NCBI RefSeq assembly: GCF_003945595.2
Contig: NW_024104620.1
Span: 2,948,501 to 3,012,500, forward strand
Direction of reading: 5' to 3'
DNA from: Pipra filicauda
Lineage: Eukaryota; Chordata; Aves; Passeriformes; Pipridae
Length of the DNA: 64,000 nucleotides
Shown here: positions 39,956 to 53,700 of the stretch, piece by piece
Layout of the letters: each line of letters opens with the position of its first letter
Numbering within the stretch: position 1 is the first letter of the stretch
The notes under the pieces: generated by a model
What the model was told of the DNA's origin: nothing
What the model saw: only the letters and a program-made list of their open reading frames with translations
The model's database searches: none
Program-made: the position numbers and the translations under genes

Positions 39956-41670
39956 ATGGATCCTTCTTCTCCTGTGGTACCAGCAACCATTTTGGAACAA
40001 ACTGCCTTGCGGCTCGGATGCAGTCCCACAGACAAAAAACTCGCTGTTCACTTAGATGAGCAAGATGAGTTAAAACACCTTCGTGAATGTTTCTGTATCC
40101 CAAAAGTCAAGGATCTGCCTCCAAGTGAGAATTATAATAGCTCTGAGGGAGCAGGGAGGGGGGAGAGGGCTGGGCTTCATATCTTGTGCATGTGTTTATC
40201 ACAAATCTTTGGAAATCATCATCATCACTTATGAGATAATTGAGCAATTGTAGTCATATCTGAGCACAGAATGTCCCTGCTGTTGCTAAATCAATCCGTC
40301 AGCTTATTCTAGCACCAGAAGCTTTATGCTCTCGTTCCCATCCTGAATAAAATGTGAGGATGCAGTACTTACATGGTGCTTATGCTGTCAGTCAGCAGCT
40401 TTGAACAATATAGTGACTGATTGAAAATTATAGGCAGAAGCATTTCTGTCTAATGGCTCGAAACGGCAAAGTCGCTTGTGATAGTTCAGAGCAGTTGCTT
40501 CCTTGGTGTAATACACTTTGGTATTATCTATCTGGTTACAATTATTTTAGTTAATGAAAGAGACAGCACATGTATTATATTAACATTCATGTCTTATTGC
40601 TGGTAGCAGAGATATTTTCTTCCCGAGGCCAAATGGAGCACTGTGCCTTGGAACAAATAATTGATCTGAGCAAATAATTCGTAGTGAAACCTTTTATCAG
40701 AGGATATTTCCTGCTTTCCTTATGAATTGCCTGCAAATAGATAACTGCACATGTAGATGTGCAAAATGGTTCTGGAAGTTTTTCTGCTTCTTTTCTGGTC
40801 TGTAGGTTGTTTTGGGGAGCCTGTGGCATGCCCTGGGTATGGAGAGGGCCTGGTGTGGAGGCAGGAGGGTTGTGCAGGAGGGCTGGCAAGTTGAAAGCCT
40901 TTGCTTCAGGTTATCACTCCCAGCCCACCAAAAAGCAAAAAAAAAAATCTCTACGGGAGTGTTTTGTACCCACAACTTCTGCTGTGTTCAGTCAAATCAC
41001 GCAAGAAAACCTGGTGGAAACACTCGCCTGTGGAGGCAGCAGGGTCCTGGGCTTCTCCCCTGCTTCCCAAGATCTGTCTGGGTTTATTTTCAACTCAGAT
41101 ACATGCGAAGCAAAAGCTGTGCTGCTTCTGCAGCCTCTGTTCATTGCACACTGGAAACTGAAGAAATGGCATATTATTTCCTTAGATGGTAAACAAGTAT
41201 AGGCATAGTCACTCTCTTCCTTTCCTGCTGTGGCAAAATACACCTGTTGAAAATTAAAGGAAAAAAATATGACAGAACTTCCTTGCATTTTTTTTTTCAT
41301 TTTCCAATAAATGCAGCGGTAATTTTCTGCAGATTTTCTTTTTCTGAAAAGAACAGTTCTGATGTTAAATGAGAAACTACCAGTGCATTCCCCAAATTGT
41401 GTACAGTAAGGAACTGTGATAGAAAATGGTATCCATAGTTTCAAAAGATGTCCAGGAATTCAGACTATCTCTGTCTTCAATATCTTCCTGCTAAACAATG
41501 ATGAGTGTTGAGAATGCTTTCTGCTCCCTCCCTTAGGACATAGGGATGATAAATCCCAGTTCTTTATTATTTAGAACAGAACTGGGCACTTTACAAATAT
41601 CTAAACTAGGTACTTCTTCCACATGGAGGAGATGTTCTCAACTGGTCTTCCAAGAATTAATTTTTCTTTT

Positions 41671-41707
<37 letters not shown>

Positions 41708-44700
41708 GTGGTTGCTTAAAAGAGTTTCCTAAACTATGACTATTCTGTGCTCAAAGCTCCTTCAGCTGCCACAACGGTGCTGCAAAATGTGCCTTTAAAA
41801 CTGGAAAGGTGCTGGCAGACAGCTCCCATGGCCATGGTGCTGCTGCCCTTCACTGGGCTGTGCTATTGAAATCCAGCTCCGGTAGGACACCTGAACAGCA
41901 GCTGGATCTTCAACTGCAGCGTGTAAAATGTCCCTCCAGAATATCAAAGGTCACTTTTCAGTGTAGTGTTGTAGCAGATTCATGTTAAAGAATCTTCTGA
42001 GAAATATGTAGAGGTTTTGATACCCCTGTGACAATTTTGATTTTTTCCCTTCCAACCTTCATTATTGTTTATTTTTCAATCACCATCGTATTTAGACCCA
42101 AAGACTGCTGATGTGGATGCTTTTCCCTGCAGTTATGATAATATTTAGTCCTGAGACTGTGGAGATATATATATGTTTTATTGAAGATAAGCAATGTACA
42201 AAGTAGTACTAGTTGTACAGCACGGAGTACTCATCATTCCTGTGTTCCCAAATTAAGGGATTTTTTTCCCTTCTCTTTTTCCCCTGTCCCTCTTTTCTGT
42301 ACTTCAGCTGTCATCAGGAACAGCTTCCCTGCTGAAAAACAGCAGGGGTGTAAATATATATATATTTATATAGTGTGTCTATACCACAGAGACAGATCTC
42401 CCTTGACATTTATCTGTGCCCAGGAGCGGATCCTAGATAACATATTCCTAAAGATAAATGTCATTACAGATATTAGCCATCAAATATTCTTTATATATAT
42501 ACATAAAACATTACAATGAGGTTTTAAAATTAAACATTACAAGAAGCAGATCAGAACATCCATAGGAGACAACTGTAAGATGACGTACAGAAAAAATATT
42601 TAGGAAGTCATTAGAATAGTTTAATTTAGTTATCGAGTTATGAACTGTCACAGCTGTTTGTTTGTTATATCAATCAAGTGGAAACCAACAGCAGCCCAAC
42701 TCCCTGCAAATCTCTGAGGTTTTATGTGCAAGCATGAGGGACGAGGCTCAGGTGAGCAAATATGGAAAGATGACAGCGGGAGATTTAGAGAAATGTTTGG
42801 ATCTCCCCTTAACGCTTTTCCGTGCACCACAGGGAGGAGGCAGGAATGCCTGGATTGCAGTTGGCAGTTGGGCACCAAATCACCCGTCTGATTAAGGCTA
42901 TGGCTTGTGCTTTGTCATCTTGTAAAGGAATAGAGCATCATTTGGGTTTCTTGGGAATAAAAAGATGCCCAAGAGTGAAAGTGTTGAGCTGTATTTCCCA
43001 GAAGAAATGGTTAAAGGCAGTGGTTAATCATATAAATGTGGTTCTTTTTTTGGAGGGCTTGTGAGGGGGGTCCAGGCAGATGTGAAGGGGGTAATCTTTT
43101 ATCCTTCAACAAGGGACAGATCTCAGATATGTATAAGCAGGTTTAGTCCTTCCTCTCTATTTGATAAAAACATTGAAATTTTCCCTTTTGCTTGGACTGA
43201 ATTGTTCTGACAATAAACTTGCTTTTTCTTTTAGGTTTAAAAGGTATAGAATTGCATTTTTAATGTGGACAAATGGGTATAATTACCATGCAAAATAATT
43301 TTTGCACGAATCTGAGTAGGTGTGCAAATGTGTATTTAATTAATTTTAATGTAAGTGTGTTTTTTAATTCAGGCTTCTCTGAGAACACATTTTAATAATT
43401 ATTTCTTGTTTGCTTTGCCTTTATTTCCTCAGTGGTGTTTATTTGCTGTTTGAATATTTCAATCTATATTGCATATCAACTGCAGCTCCTCCAGAAATAA
43501 AAAGGATGAATACTTTGAGAAGTAAGGGTAGAGTAATTTGGGAAAAGTCAAGTGCTAATTTTAGGAAAACAAATGTAGTATTGTAAAGAATATTACTGTG
43601 ACTGTGGAAGTGTTGGAGCACAAAGGTGTGCTGGTCAGAAGAGGGGGAAATAAACAGCTTTTTGTCAAAAGGAAAAAAGTATTGCCGGATAAGGAGTTGA
43701 TAAAATGCCAAAAAAAGTATATTCAAAGTAACAGGTAGAAAAATACTTTTTTTTCTAAAAGTAGAGAAAATACACTTTATGAAAAAGGTAATGTCATCTC
43801 TCTCCAACAGTGAACAAGAGGTGTTTTTATTTAGTAAGGACTGTGGTGCAAGGAAAGCTGGTTTGCTTGTAATTCCTTACCTGTTTTACTGCTTGGTCAG
43901 AGCATAAGGAGCGTTAGTGAGATTGAGCTCCAAATTCTTGAGCAAAAATCCTCCTCTCTAATCCCAATGGGACAGTGTTATTGTGTTTCTTGATAGGAAA
44001 AGAACTGTTAATAGAATCAATTTGGGAGCATGGATAATGTTTGTGCCTCTCTGTTTCCATTCATATTAGAATGGAGATGAAAAACAGACATAGTATCTGT
44101 AAAACAGATTAGGATGAAACTGCTCTCTGACTTATGCTGTTTAAAAGCTTCTAAAGCTTTAATTAAGAAATTACCTAAGTTGTCTATACTCCTGAAAAAT
44201 GTGTTTCTGGTGAAGTTCAATGAAGTTGGGAACTGTTAGTGCAAAAGGTAGTGAGAGACCTTTTCCAGACTATTTTCCCACAGCCCTTTGAAAATTTTCC
44301 ATGACTAAATTGCAATTTTATGCTCATTTTTAGTATGTATCTTAATAAATTCATATCTTTATTCTGAGATCTAATATAATCTATTTTGGTAAATATAATT
44401 CTAATGTATATTTACCAAAATTACATGTAATATTAGCTTTTGGGGAGTTGTAAGTATAGGTATAGACAAATGTAAATTACTACTTCTAGAAGGTCACCAT
44501 CACTTGTCCCTCCAAGAATCTCTACCATGAGAAATAATAGAAAAAGGCTTGTGTTTGGATTGATAGATGATGACACAGGGTAATTAGATTGTTCAGAACC
44601 TCACTACAGCTATTATTTATAAATTTCTACCTCCTTGCTTTTCTCCTAATCATTGAAAGGATTTGTCAACATAGATTTCCTCCTCCTCCTCAGACGATGA

Positions 44701-47700
44701 CATGAAGTGCAGCCCACAGTATATGCTGACAAGACAAGAACTTTTGAGACAGCCTTAAAATGTTCTGTGCAATGACTACATTTTTCTAAATAGAGATTTA
44801 GTCGTACAGGGAGAACTTACATGAAAGACACAGATTTACCTAGTCTTAACTTTTATTAAATGCATGATTCAAGCAGCTTCACGACTCAGAGAAGGCATAT
44901 ACTGATGGTGGAAGAAAAGTGGATAGCCTGGTTGGGAAAATGCTGCCTCTTTTCTCACCTGTGGTTACAGACTTGATAAAATTAGTGCCAGTGGTTGCTT
45001 CTAGAGAAGCTCTCTTCAGAGAGCTGGGGATTTGGTGATGCTTGAACTCACATTAGCTCCAAGAATTGTAGGAAGACAAGGTGAATAACTGCTTACAAAT
45101 TGCCCACTGTCCTCCTCCTTGGAGGCTTTGCAGGGTCGAATGATGCTGAGTGATGCTCTGGGAGGGAGGTCAGGAGGTAGCACCTCTATCTGAGTGTGGG
45201 GACCACGATGTCCCAGGGAGATGAAGGGAGAGAGCTCTGGGTGGTGGCACATGTGTGCTTGGGGGTGTTTGTACACATGTGCTGACCCTCCTGCGCTCAC
45301 CCCCACGTACCTGTTGTTTCTGTGGTTTCCCTCCACAGCTGATCTGAGCCTGGTGAATGGAGAAGAGAGCTGTGTGTACTTTGCTGGGAATTCTCTTGGG
45401 CTCCAGCCGAGAAAGGTTAAAACTTACTTGGACGAAGAACTGGACAAGTGGGCTCGAACGTGAGTACACTGTGGGATATGGGAGATGCTAACCTGTGCTC
45501 CAGGTGAGCCATTTATTTTGGGATCTTCCCTGGAAGTGCTTGAATTGTAGAATAGTGTGTTAAAAGCACTACAGTCCAGGAGTAAAACATACTCAGTGTT
45601 TCCCTGGCATTATTTACGTCTCTTTTAAAGGTATGAGCAGTAAAACAGGCCAAGAGACCCTTCCAGCTGTGATGACCCATGCTGTGCATTGTGGCTCTGA
45701 TTTGGCTCATCCAAAAGCTTTTATAAACAGTGTTTATACACAAGGCACACAAACCCATTTGTTTTTTGTTCCTTGCTGGTGAATGTGGTTGGGTTCCAGA
45801 CCCTGTGATTTTTCTAATTAGTGTTTTTAACTGTGTGTGATTCACCCTGCAGGCCTTGCAATGGGCAGTTCCCCTTGAAATAGCACTGAGCACAGGTGAT
45901 GCTGCTGCCAGCACTGGCAGGTTTTTGGCTCTTCTTAAACCAGGTCTCTGCTTGACAAGTTCATTTTATTTAGAAGGAAACATTCCTGTCTTCTCAATAG
46001 CATCTCAGCAAGGAGCTGAGAGTGGATTGCCACAAGCTCTGCTGAATGAACCTGACGTAAGAGAGGCAGGAGGACAAAAGAAGGACACATTGCACGAAAA
46101 GAATATTATCATCATAAAAAATGGGAAAATTTTAATATGTATAGGGGAAAGAAAAAGTTTTTTTATTATTTATTTTACTTTTATTAATATTATGCTCTGT
46201 TTTCATTGAGACTCTGTGCTTTGAGGTATCCAGCACCTGCCTGAGCAGCTGGACCAGGGATAAGTAAGGAAAAGGATAAGTAAAAACCAGGGAACTGAAG
46301 GTGGGAAAGGAAAATAACATCCAGACGAATAAGTGAGGTGGGAGAGAGATGAACTCTTTTATAGGGTGCAGGATATCAGTGGAACAGATGTGATTTCATG
46401 GTGAGAGGGCTGAGGAAATATGGAGAGGCAGAAGAGGAAAAATGAATGCTGCTAACTGGGCAGCCCTGTTTCGGTAGGAACGGTCTAGATGGAGGCTTCA
46501 CAATGGAAATGGGAAAAATCTGTAGCTGCTCTTTCACTTGCTAATATATGAATGCTGTGAGTTCATACATATGGTTTACTGTTTCCTATTTATCACTTGT
46601 ATTCTTATAAGTGAGAAGTTGAGAATGAACGGGAATGACTGTGAACTTTGGGAAGTGTTTGTTCCTGCTGGTTATTCAGTCAGCACAGTGATGCAGTTTC
46701 TCCAGTGGTTTAGAAAAATTGCAACCCTGTCCATTTCTGTACTGTTCATCCTACTTTATCAGGAAAACAGCTGAGCTCCTTCAAAAGGTAGAAGTCAGAT
46801 AGCACTCTTATCTGTTAGAGTGATGCACTGGGAGTGCAAACACATTTCAGCTCCTCCACTGTATCTTTTCACTGGCTCACTTCTATTCTTATGTTTGTCT
46901 TTGCTGCAGTGAAGGATGGGTTTTTCCTCAGTAACTATAAAAAAAACCACAAGAAAAAGGTAGGCAGCATGTTCAGATCAAAAGTGCATTCAGTAACTGT
47001 ATCCAGGGGGGAAATATGGCTGAACATGATTTTGAGCCCTTGGAAGTGAGGGAGCAAAACTAGAAAGACTTTTTGCCAAAAATACAGCTTGGCTCCAAAA
47101 AACCTTACCCAGAATAAATCAGAAAGTTTAAAACCAAATAAATAAGCCCCTAAAGAATCAAACAAAACCAACAAAAATAAAAACCAAACCCGAATTAAAA
47201 TCAATCAAAAACCCCTAGAATAAAATCCTGCTAGTTGCAGATGCACTTAAAGCAGCTGAGAAAGTCAGAGTAGAGATAACTTTGAAGAGAGCAGTGTATG
47301 CTTAAAGAAGCTGTTGGGTAGGATGGTGTTCTGGGAGCTGCAAAGGAACAGGTGGTTGGAGGTACAGAAACAGGTAGTTTTATTCCAACCACCAAGGACA
47401 GCTTAGCAAAATCCAGTCTAAGGTGGAAGCTGTTCCCATCTGGATCCTGTTCTGTGGCTGGTGTGTTGGCAGTGTTGGCAGTGGCTTGGATAAATAAGTA
47501 GAGAGAATCTAAGCAATGGCATGCAAATTAGGCACATCCATCAAGTCAGCAATGGTATAGATTCTGGCCTTCTTATAAATTGGTTTATCGCATTTTCTGT
47601 TTGTTGTGTCTTGGGACCCATCTCAAATAGCTACGAGTCTATTTAAATGGTTTTCACTGCTTATAGGTAATGGCAAGAGTGAAAGGGAAGATTTACCCAG

Positions 47701-50700
47701 CAGTGGTGGTCAAGGGCAGGGAAGCTCAGAGCTTTATCTCCTTGTGGTGATGGCAACTCTTTAGAGCAAAGCTGGGGGAGAAAGAGGCTTTTTCATGCTT
47801 TTCTTGTTGTGTTCCTTCTCAGTGCTGAGTCCCTTTCATCCACCTCCAAGTTAAGTGGTGAGTTATGGATTTTTTCCCTTAGATTACCTCCCACACACCT
47901 TCTCTGGTTTTGTGTTCTTCCTCTCCGTGTTCCTCAGTCCTTTTTTTTTTTTAATGCTAACGTGTAAACACTACAAATCCAAGCCACTGGCATTCTCAGT
48001 ATGCATTTAAAAAGAGCCTTTTAGACTTCATCTTTCTGTTATGATTTCAGCTAAATCCAAGACTTATTGAATAAGAGGCATAAAGGGATGAGGAATTATT
48101 GTGCTTAGCCTAGAGTAGCCAATAACCCAATATTTTGAAATCTAAAAGTCCAAACTTAAAGGGACTTGTTTGGTTAGAGAAAGGCCAAGAGGCGCTTTTC
48201 AGCATTTTCCCTTTGCCCTGCCAGAACTGGTTAAGTAACTAAATATTCTATAGAATCATTATTGTATGTGAACATACTCAGTGCAGCAGGAAACGTCTCT
48301 CACGTCCGAGTAACTCATTAAAGTGGAACTATTAAAAGAGAAGGGAGCTTGCTGTAGCCAGTTGTTATGCTCTTGTGAAGGGCTGGCAGGGCAACTGGGG
48401 AGTGGAGAACCTGCTGTATGGAAGTCTCGAGGATTAGAGTTGTTAAATTGAGCAAAATTAAGACTGAAAGGAAAAAAATATTGTTCTCTGTGGGTGTATC
48501 AATGGGTAACTGTAGGGGGAAAATGGGACCACTTATGTGAAATAGCATTCTGGCACAGCAAATGTAAGCTAGGAATTAATAAATTGAGGCTAGAAGTAAA
48601 ACGTGTTTATATACACACACTTCTAAGCACTGAAACAGGCTGGCAACAGGCTTCTGACATGAATATAGTAGATTAACAGCCTCCTAGTCTGTGGAAGGTT
48701 TTATAATATAACACCTGCAGTAGCAAAGATTCTTTTCAGTGAGTCAAAAGGTATCTTTGGTTCTATGTGGTGAACTAATCCTGCAAGAGGCAACAGCCCT
48801 GCAAAGAGCAGTGCAGCTTGGAGGGGCTTGGGCATGTCCTGTGTGACAGACCCACCTCTCCTGCCATTCTCAGGAGTCATCCCAGCCCTGTGCCTTTCAG
48901 CAGGTTGTTTGTTAGACCTGCCTGTTATAATGCCCTGGGTTTTTAGCTTTGCCTTTTATTTACTGATCAATACAGTTCTTTTTCTTTTTGGCTGTTTCTT
49001 TGCTTGAAACCATGGTCCAACTTCAGAGTCTGTACTGGCTCATTAAATACCTTGCATCACTTTTGGCAAAGAAGCAAGAAAGAAATTTGCACTTGAACAA
49101 GATTTGGATGAGCACAGAAGATTCCTGAAGCTGGCAATTAATTTAAATCCCTTTTCTCACTGCCTTTGAAACCCTGGGATCATCTCGGAAAATGTGTTTC
49201 CAACTCCCCTAGTGAGCTTTAAATCACCCAGACCTCGGCGAATAAAACGTGGCTTTGTGATTTCCTGCCAAATTGAAAATAAAATGGTAACCAACTAAAA
49301 ATTAATTTGGACTACGAGAAACTCTCACAGTAGTTGAAGAAATAGGCTGTTTGTGTGATGCTTTATGAATTGATGGGCAACGTTTTGTATTCATTAATTT
49401 GGGTACCTTGATTTAAATCTCTCTTCCAACCAAGGGTGCAGTGGGAAAAAGAAAAGGGATAAAGGCTCTCCATGTCTGAGGGGAATGCCAGAAACACAGC
49501 ACTTGTGTCCTTAAAGATTATTACCCCCAGTGCCTACCAGAGCTGAGAGAGGGGTGGCATAATATACAGAGATATAAATTCTCTGAGGCAGAGCATAGAA
49601 TTTTACAACCTAAGTGTAATAGGATGTATTGTGCCATCAGCAAAGTCTACAGAGTTTCATGTGATTAAAATAAAAAAAGGGTCCAAGAATATGCCTTTAA
49701 CTACCATTTTAATGGCAATAACTTTTATCTCTTGTCATTTATATTGGCCATCAAGAGGGAGGCAAGCTGTAAGCTGTGCAGTAATAATAATAATAATATG
49801 AATAATAATAAATGCTGCCTCTCCCCTCTTTCAATATAGTTAAATGTCCATGTTTTCCTCTCAAAATAAAGTATTCTCATGCCCAAAATCTCATATCTGT
49901 TCTCATGATAACTTGGAAATTTATTCTGAAGTTTTGTTAGTCCTGTGTGCTGATAGAGAGAACTTTCATCAGTAAATTCCCATTAGGAGGACACTAATGG
50001 CTATAAAATCAGAGAAAGCTAATGAAAGAGAATCCCATAGGTAGTTAGGACTTATTTTTCCCATCTTATTAAGTTCACTATCCTCTTTCAAAAATACAGA
50101 TTCCCCTTGGGCTAGGAGCCACTGAAAATCTTTGGGGGTTTTACTTTAACAGTCTCTATTATCCTAAAGTCCCTTGATCACTATATTACGCCGAAGAATA
50201 AGAAGGGAAATTACCAATAAATGTCTTGCTGTTTGTGAAACACATAACACTGTCTTCAGGGAAGGCAGCTGCATTATGGTCTGATAGAAGGGAGGGAATT
50301 TTAGCACTAGTCCTGCCCCTTACTGCATTTTCTCCCCTACCCACCCACTGCCTTTATTCCTCATCTATGAAATGTTCTTGTAAATGAGAGCTGTTTCACA
50401 CTGCCCGCTCTCTGCTGTCAAGGTCTCATCAGAGAGCAATTCTAAAATGGAGAAAAGCAGTGAGCTGGTGTACCATGACGTTATCCAAATTGGGGATCAG
50501 GGTGCTCCTTGGCATCTGTGGAGGACTGGTCTTGTCAAACCTAGGGATGTTATTTTATCTCTAAGAGATGTTCCACTGTACCTGTGCCCTTCTTCGTCTG
50601 TTGACCTAACCTAATCCGAAAGTAGATGGTATTTTGCAAGGATGACAGGCTTGAAGTGGTTAATACAACTGTGCTTTTGCAGCAGTTCTATTCTCTAGGA

Positions 50701-53700
50701 TTGTAGGGTTTTTTGAAATATCCCTAGGAGGTGTGAATTAGACCCAAGTCAATCAGAAGGGGTCTGACTGTAAAACACCCAGGTAATTTGTGTGGGAGAC
50801 AGAATTAAATTCTCCCTGAGAAGGGAAAGTATGAGGTGGATAGCAAAAAGCAATCTTTTAAATAGCCTTGAGGGTGGGGTAGTGTCTCATGCACCCTCCT
50901 TTCTCGTGTCTTAATCTTCCAGCTGTCCTCTCATGATTTTATGTGAACGTTGTGGGCCTGTTCTTCTTCAAAAGGTTCATTTTTTTTCTTTTTTTCCTGA
51001 CATCAAAGCTTTTAGGGCCTTTTTTTCCTCTCTACCCAGCTTCCTACTGGCTTTGTCCCTATTTTGAAACAGCTTTATAGTCAGCCTTATGCAGCCTGGT
51101 GTTTCTGACTCCACAAGTACCCCGTGGTGCTCAGCAAATATGAAAATCATCCAATGTGAGATGGGAGCCCAGAGCAATGTTCCCCTGGATTAGCACCATT
51201 ATTACTTTCCTCAATCTACCTCCATTTGCATTTAAATCTCTACTCTACACCCTGCATGTTTAAGAAACTTGGCAACTTTTTATTTATATATGCATGGTAG
51301 CTGCCTTAGAAGTTTTCTTCTCTGTCATAATTGAAGGAAAAATTAGTTCAGAGCATATAATCCAGGACTGAATGTACATATCTGTCACTCCAGAGTAGTG
51401 AGGCACTTGGGTTTAAGGTGATCATGTGATCCCCTGTAGACAAGAGCAGTTTGCAATATAAAGTTTTTAAATACACTTTGTCAACCCCAAAAACTTTATG
51501 CCCTCTCAGATCTGGAACAATTTGTCAGGGAGAAGAGAAGCAGTAAAAATTAGCAAGCAGCTCAGCTGGGGCAGGTGCTGCCCTGCACAAACACGAAGTA
51601 CCTGCTGGTTTATGCAGGAGGGTGAGCTCAGGCAGGAGATGCAGGAGGATGGAAATTGTTTCTGACAAGAAATATTTCTGTCTGGGAGCAAGGCAGTATT
51701 CAAGTCTATCACCCTCTGCACCATACAATGTTCAGCTAGAAATGCAGGTGGGGTAACACTGTGAGTGATCTCTGCTCCCTGTGCAGTTGATGTGAGCCTG
51801 GGTTAGCAGGTGCTGTCCCACACTGAGATGCCCTTTCCCAGCATGCCTGCTTCCAGAGGCTTCTGGTACCCATGCAGCCACTTCCAGAGGGCTTGTGAAA
51901 AAGCTACCATCTTTAATGCTGAGGAATTTTAAAGGAACTTTTTGGGTCAAAATAAATAGTTTTTAAGCAACTGAGAACCTGTCAGAAACCAACAAATGAA
52001 TTGCATTTGCTACAAGCTTTTATGGCATGAGAAAAGTTATCAGCTTAGGCAAGTCTCTTTCTCTTCCTCTCCCCTCCTCCAAATGTGGGGTCTCCAAACC
52101 AGATGTGTTTCTTAGGACTGATCCAAAGGGAACAGCTCCTGTTTTCATCCTTTCTCTCTTCCTTTTCAGAGGTGTTCATGGTCATTTCAATGGCCGGCGC
52201 CCGTGGGCTTTGGCAGACGAGTGCATCCTGGACCTGATGGCTCAGCTGGTTGGTAGGTGTGAACTGCAGGGGAAAATCTTTCTCCAGAAATAATAATTAA
52301 AAAAAAAAATTGGTTTCTTTGGGGACTGAAAATCCCGAAACTCTGTAAGCAGAATTGAGTTCCTTTAATTCTTTTGTTTTAAAGTAGTTTTTCTGAGTGT
52401 GGACTAACACTTTTTTAAGACTGGAGTGATTTAATAGATGAATGTATGTGATAATATATGAGCATATGCATATCATGAAACTAATTGCAGCAAAGGGTTT
52501 CTTGGAGCGTCATAAACCACTTGGACTAACACGTGAAGCCCTTTTAAAGGGCACTTGGTGTTACAAATTCTCAGTCATTCTCCTAAAAGTAAAATGATGA
52601 ACTTTCCCCTTTGAAAAATTATTTCTATCTGACATTTTCTGCTTTTCCTCCTCTTCCTACCACTAAGTCCAGCCTCATATTTGAGAACTGCTTATGTCAA
52701 TGAAGCAGATAATTGAGGCAGGACTTGTATTGATGAGTTTCCATTACCCTGCTGTACCCCTGGATGGGCCTGCAGTGCTGGAGGACCTTGGCAGTGAGTG
52801 CTTCTGGTTATTGAGAGGTTGAGAAGGAGCTCTGGAGACTTCTCCTGGTGAATTTGCCAGCTATGAAAGCAGTTGGCTGAGTCCAAATGCAAATTTCCTC
52901 TATCGTGTCTAACTCTGTGTAGTTGAAATGATTTTTCATTGGGATTTCCTTCAGTTGTTGCTGTCACAAGGGGAAAGAGAAATTATCTTGGCAGGGTCTT
53001 TTTCTCCCCCACTCTCATAGCTGTAGTCAAGGCCAGGTTAGTAGATTTTAGATAGATTTGGCCCATATTTCAGTTCAGGTGTTGAAGGCAACTGTCAATA
53101 GTGACTGTCAGAACTGAATTGTCAGGCATTCATTTGTGCCATCACTAAGGAAAAATATTACAATTAAGTTGGCCTACTCTGTGGTGGATATTGTATCGTG
53201 ATTTCTCCATGTAGACAAGTGTTCAATGAGAAAATTATGGTTTTTCTCCTTCAAGAAAAGCAAATGGGGTCAGAACAATTGAAAACAGAGACATTAAAGA
53301 ATGTTTCATGACAAGTTTATTTATATATTAATAAATAAAATCACTTCTTGAATACTTTATGAAGTTTCCAAATAGCTAAAATACTGGGTATTATTACTGG
53401 AGCAGAACAAATGCAATAAATTATTGTTGTAGTTGGTCTATCCATGATGTAAGCACTAAGATAACCTAAATATGAGTGTGTTTACACTGGGCATCATTGG
53501 GCTATGCAGAAAAATCCCTTTTGTAGAATGATATAAAAAACCCCAAAATGCAGATTGGGGTTCTGAGTTTGTAGGTTGCTACTGTTGTACCTGGTATTGC
53601 TCAGGAGGTTAAGAAATTACTTTTCTTACTTTCATCACATTCAAGGACAAGCTCTGCACCTTCATTCATTAAATATCATAGAACAGAAATATGTGAGGAT

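Larger units (their letters stand above)
40125..45338 (+). other. KYNU intron between coding exons 1 and 2 (5.2 kb)
   Basis: The 5214-base intron has a GTGAGA donor and a CTCCACAG acceptor. It holds a 32-base poly-T tract at 41673-41704, a TA-rich stretch at 42351-42372 and an AT-rich imperfect hairpin at 44371-44436. Overlapping open frames on both strands at 40759-41202 and 40992-41444 show no recognisable protein family and look like chance. I see no CR1 element or RNA gene here. Confidence 0.85.
45460..52169 (+). other. KYNU intron between coding exons 2 and 3 (6.7 kb)
   Basis: The 6710-base intron is the largest seen inside the coding part. It contains a C- and A-rich low-complexity stretch at about 47090-47212, a short poly-T at 47940-47953 and a TAA-type trinucleotide repeat at 49782-49812. 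I recognise no CR1 copy, no exon and no RNA gene. The open frames in it are short and show no family resemblance. Confidence 0.85.

Noticed and set aside
40759..41444. Overlapping open frames of 147 codons (+) and 150 codons (-) in the first KYNU coding intron
   Set aside because: No family motif, no codon-level sign of selection visible, frames open on both strands at once, and they sit between two well-supported exons. Chance frames.
41705..42200. Possible minus-strand processed pseudogene next to the 32-base poly-T
   Set aside because: No AATAAA in the right place and no recognisable protein on the minus strand.
52170..52173. Alternative acceptor two bases downstream for coding exon 3
   Set aside because: It would shift the frame; only the 52169 AG joins in register with residue 97.
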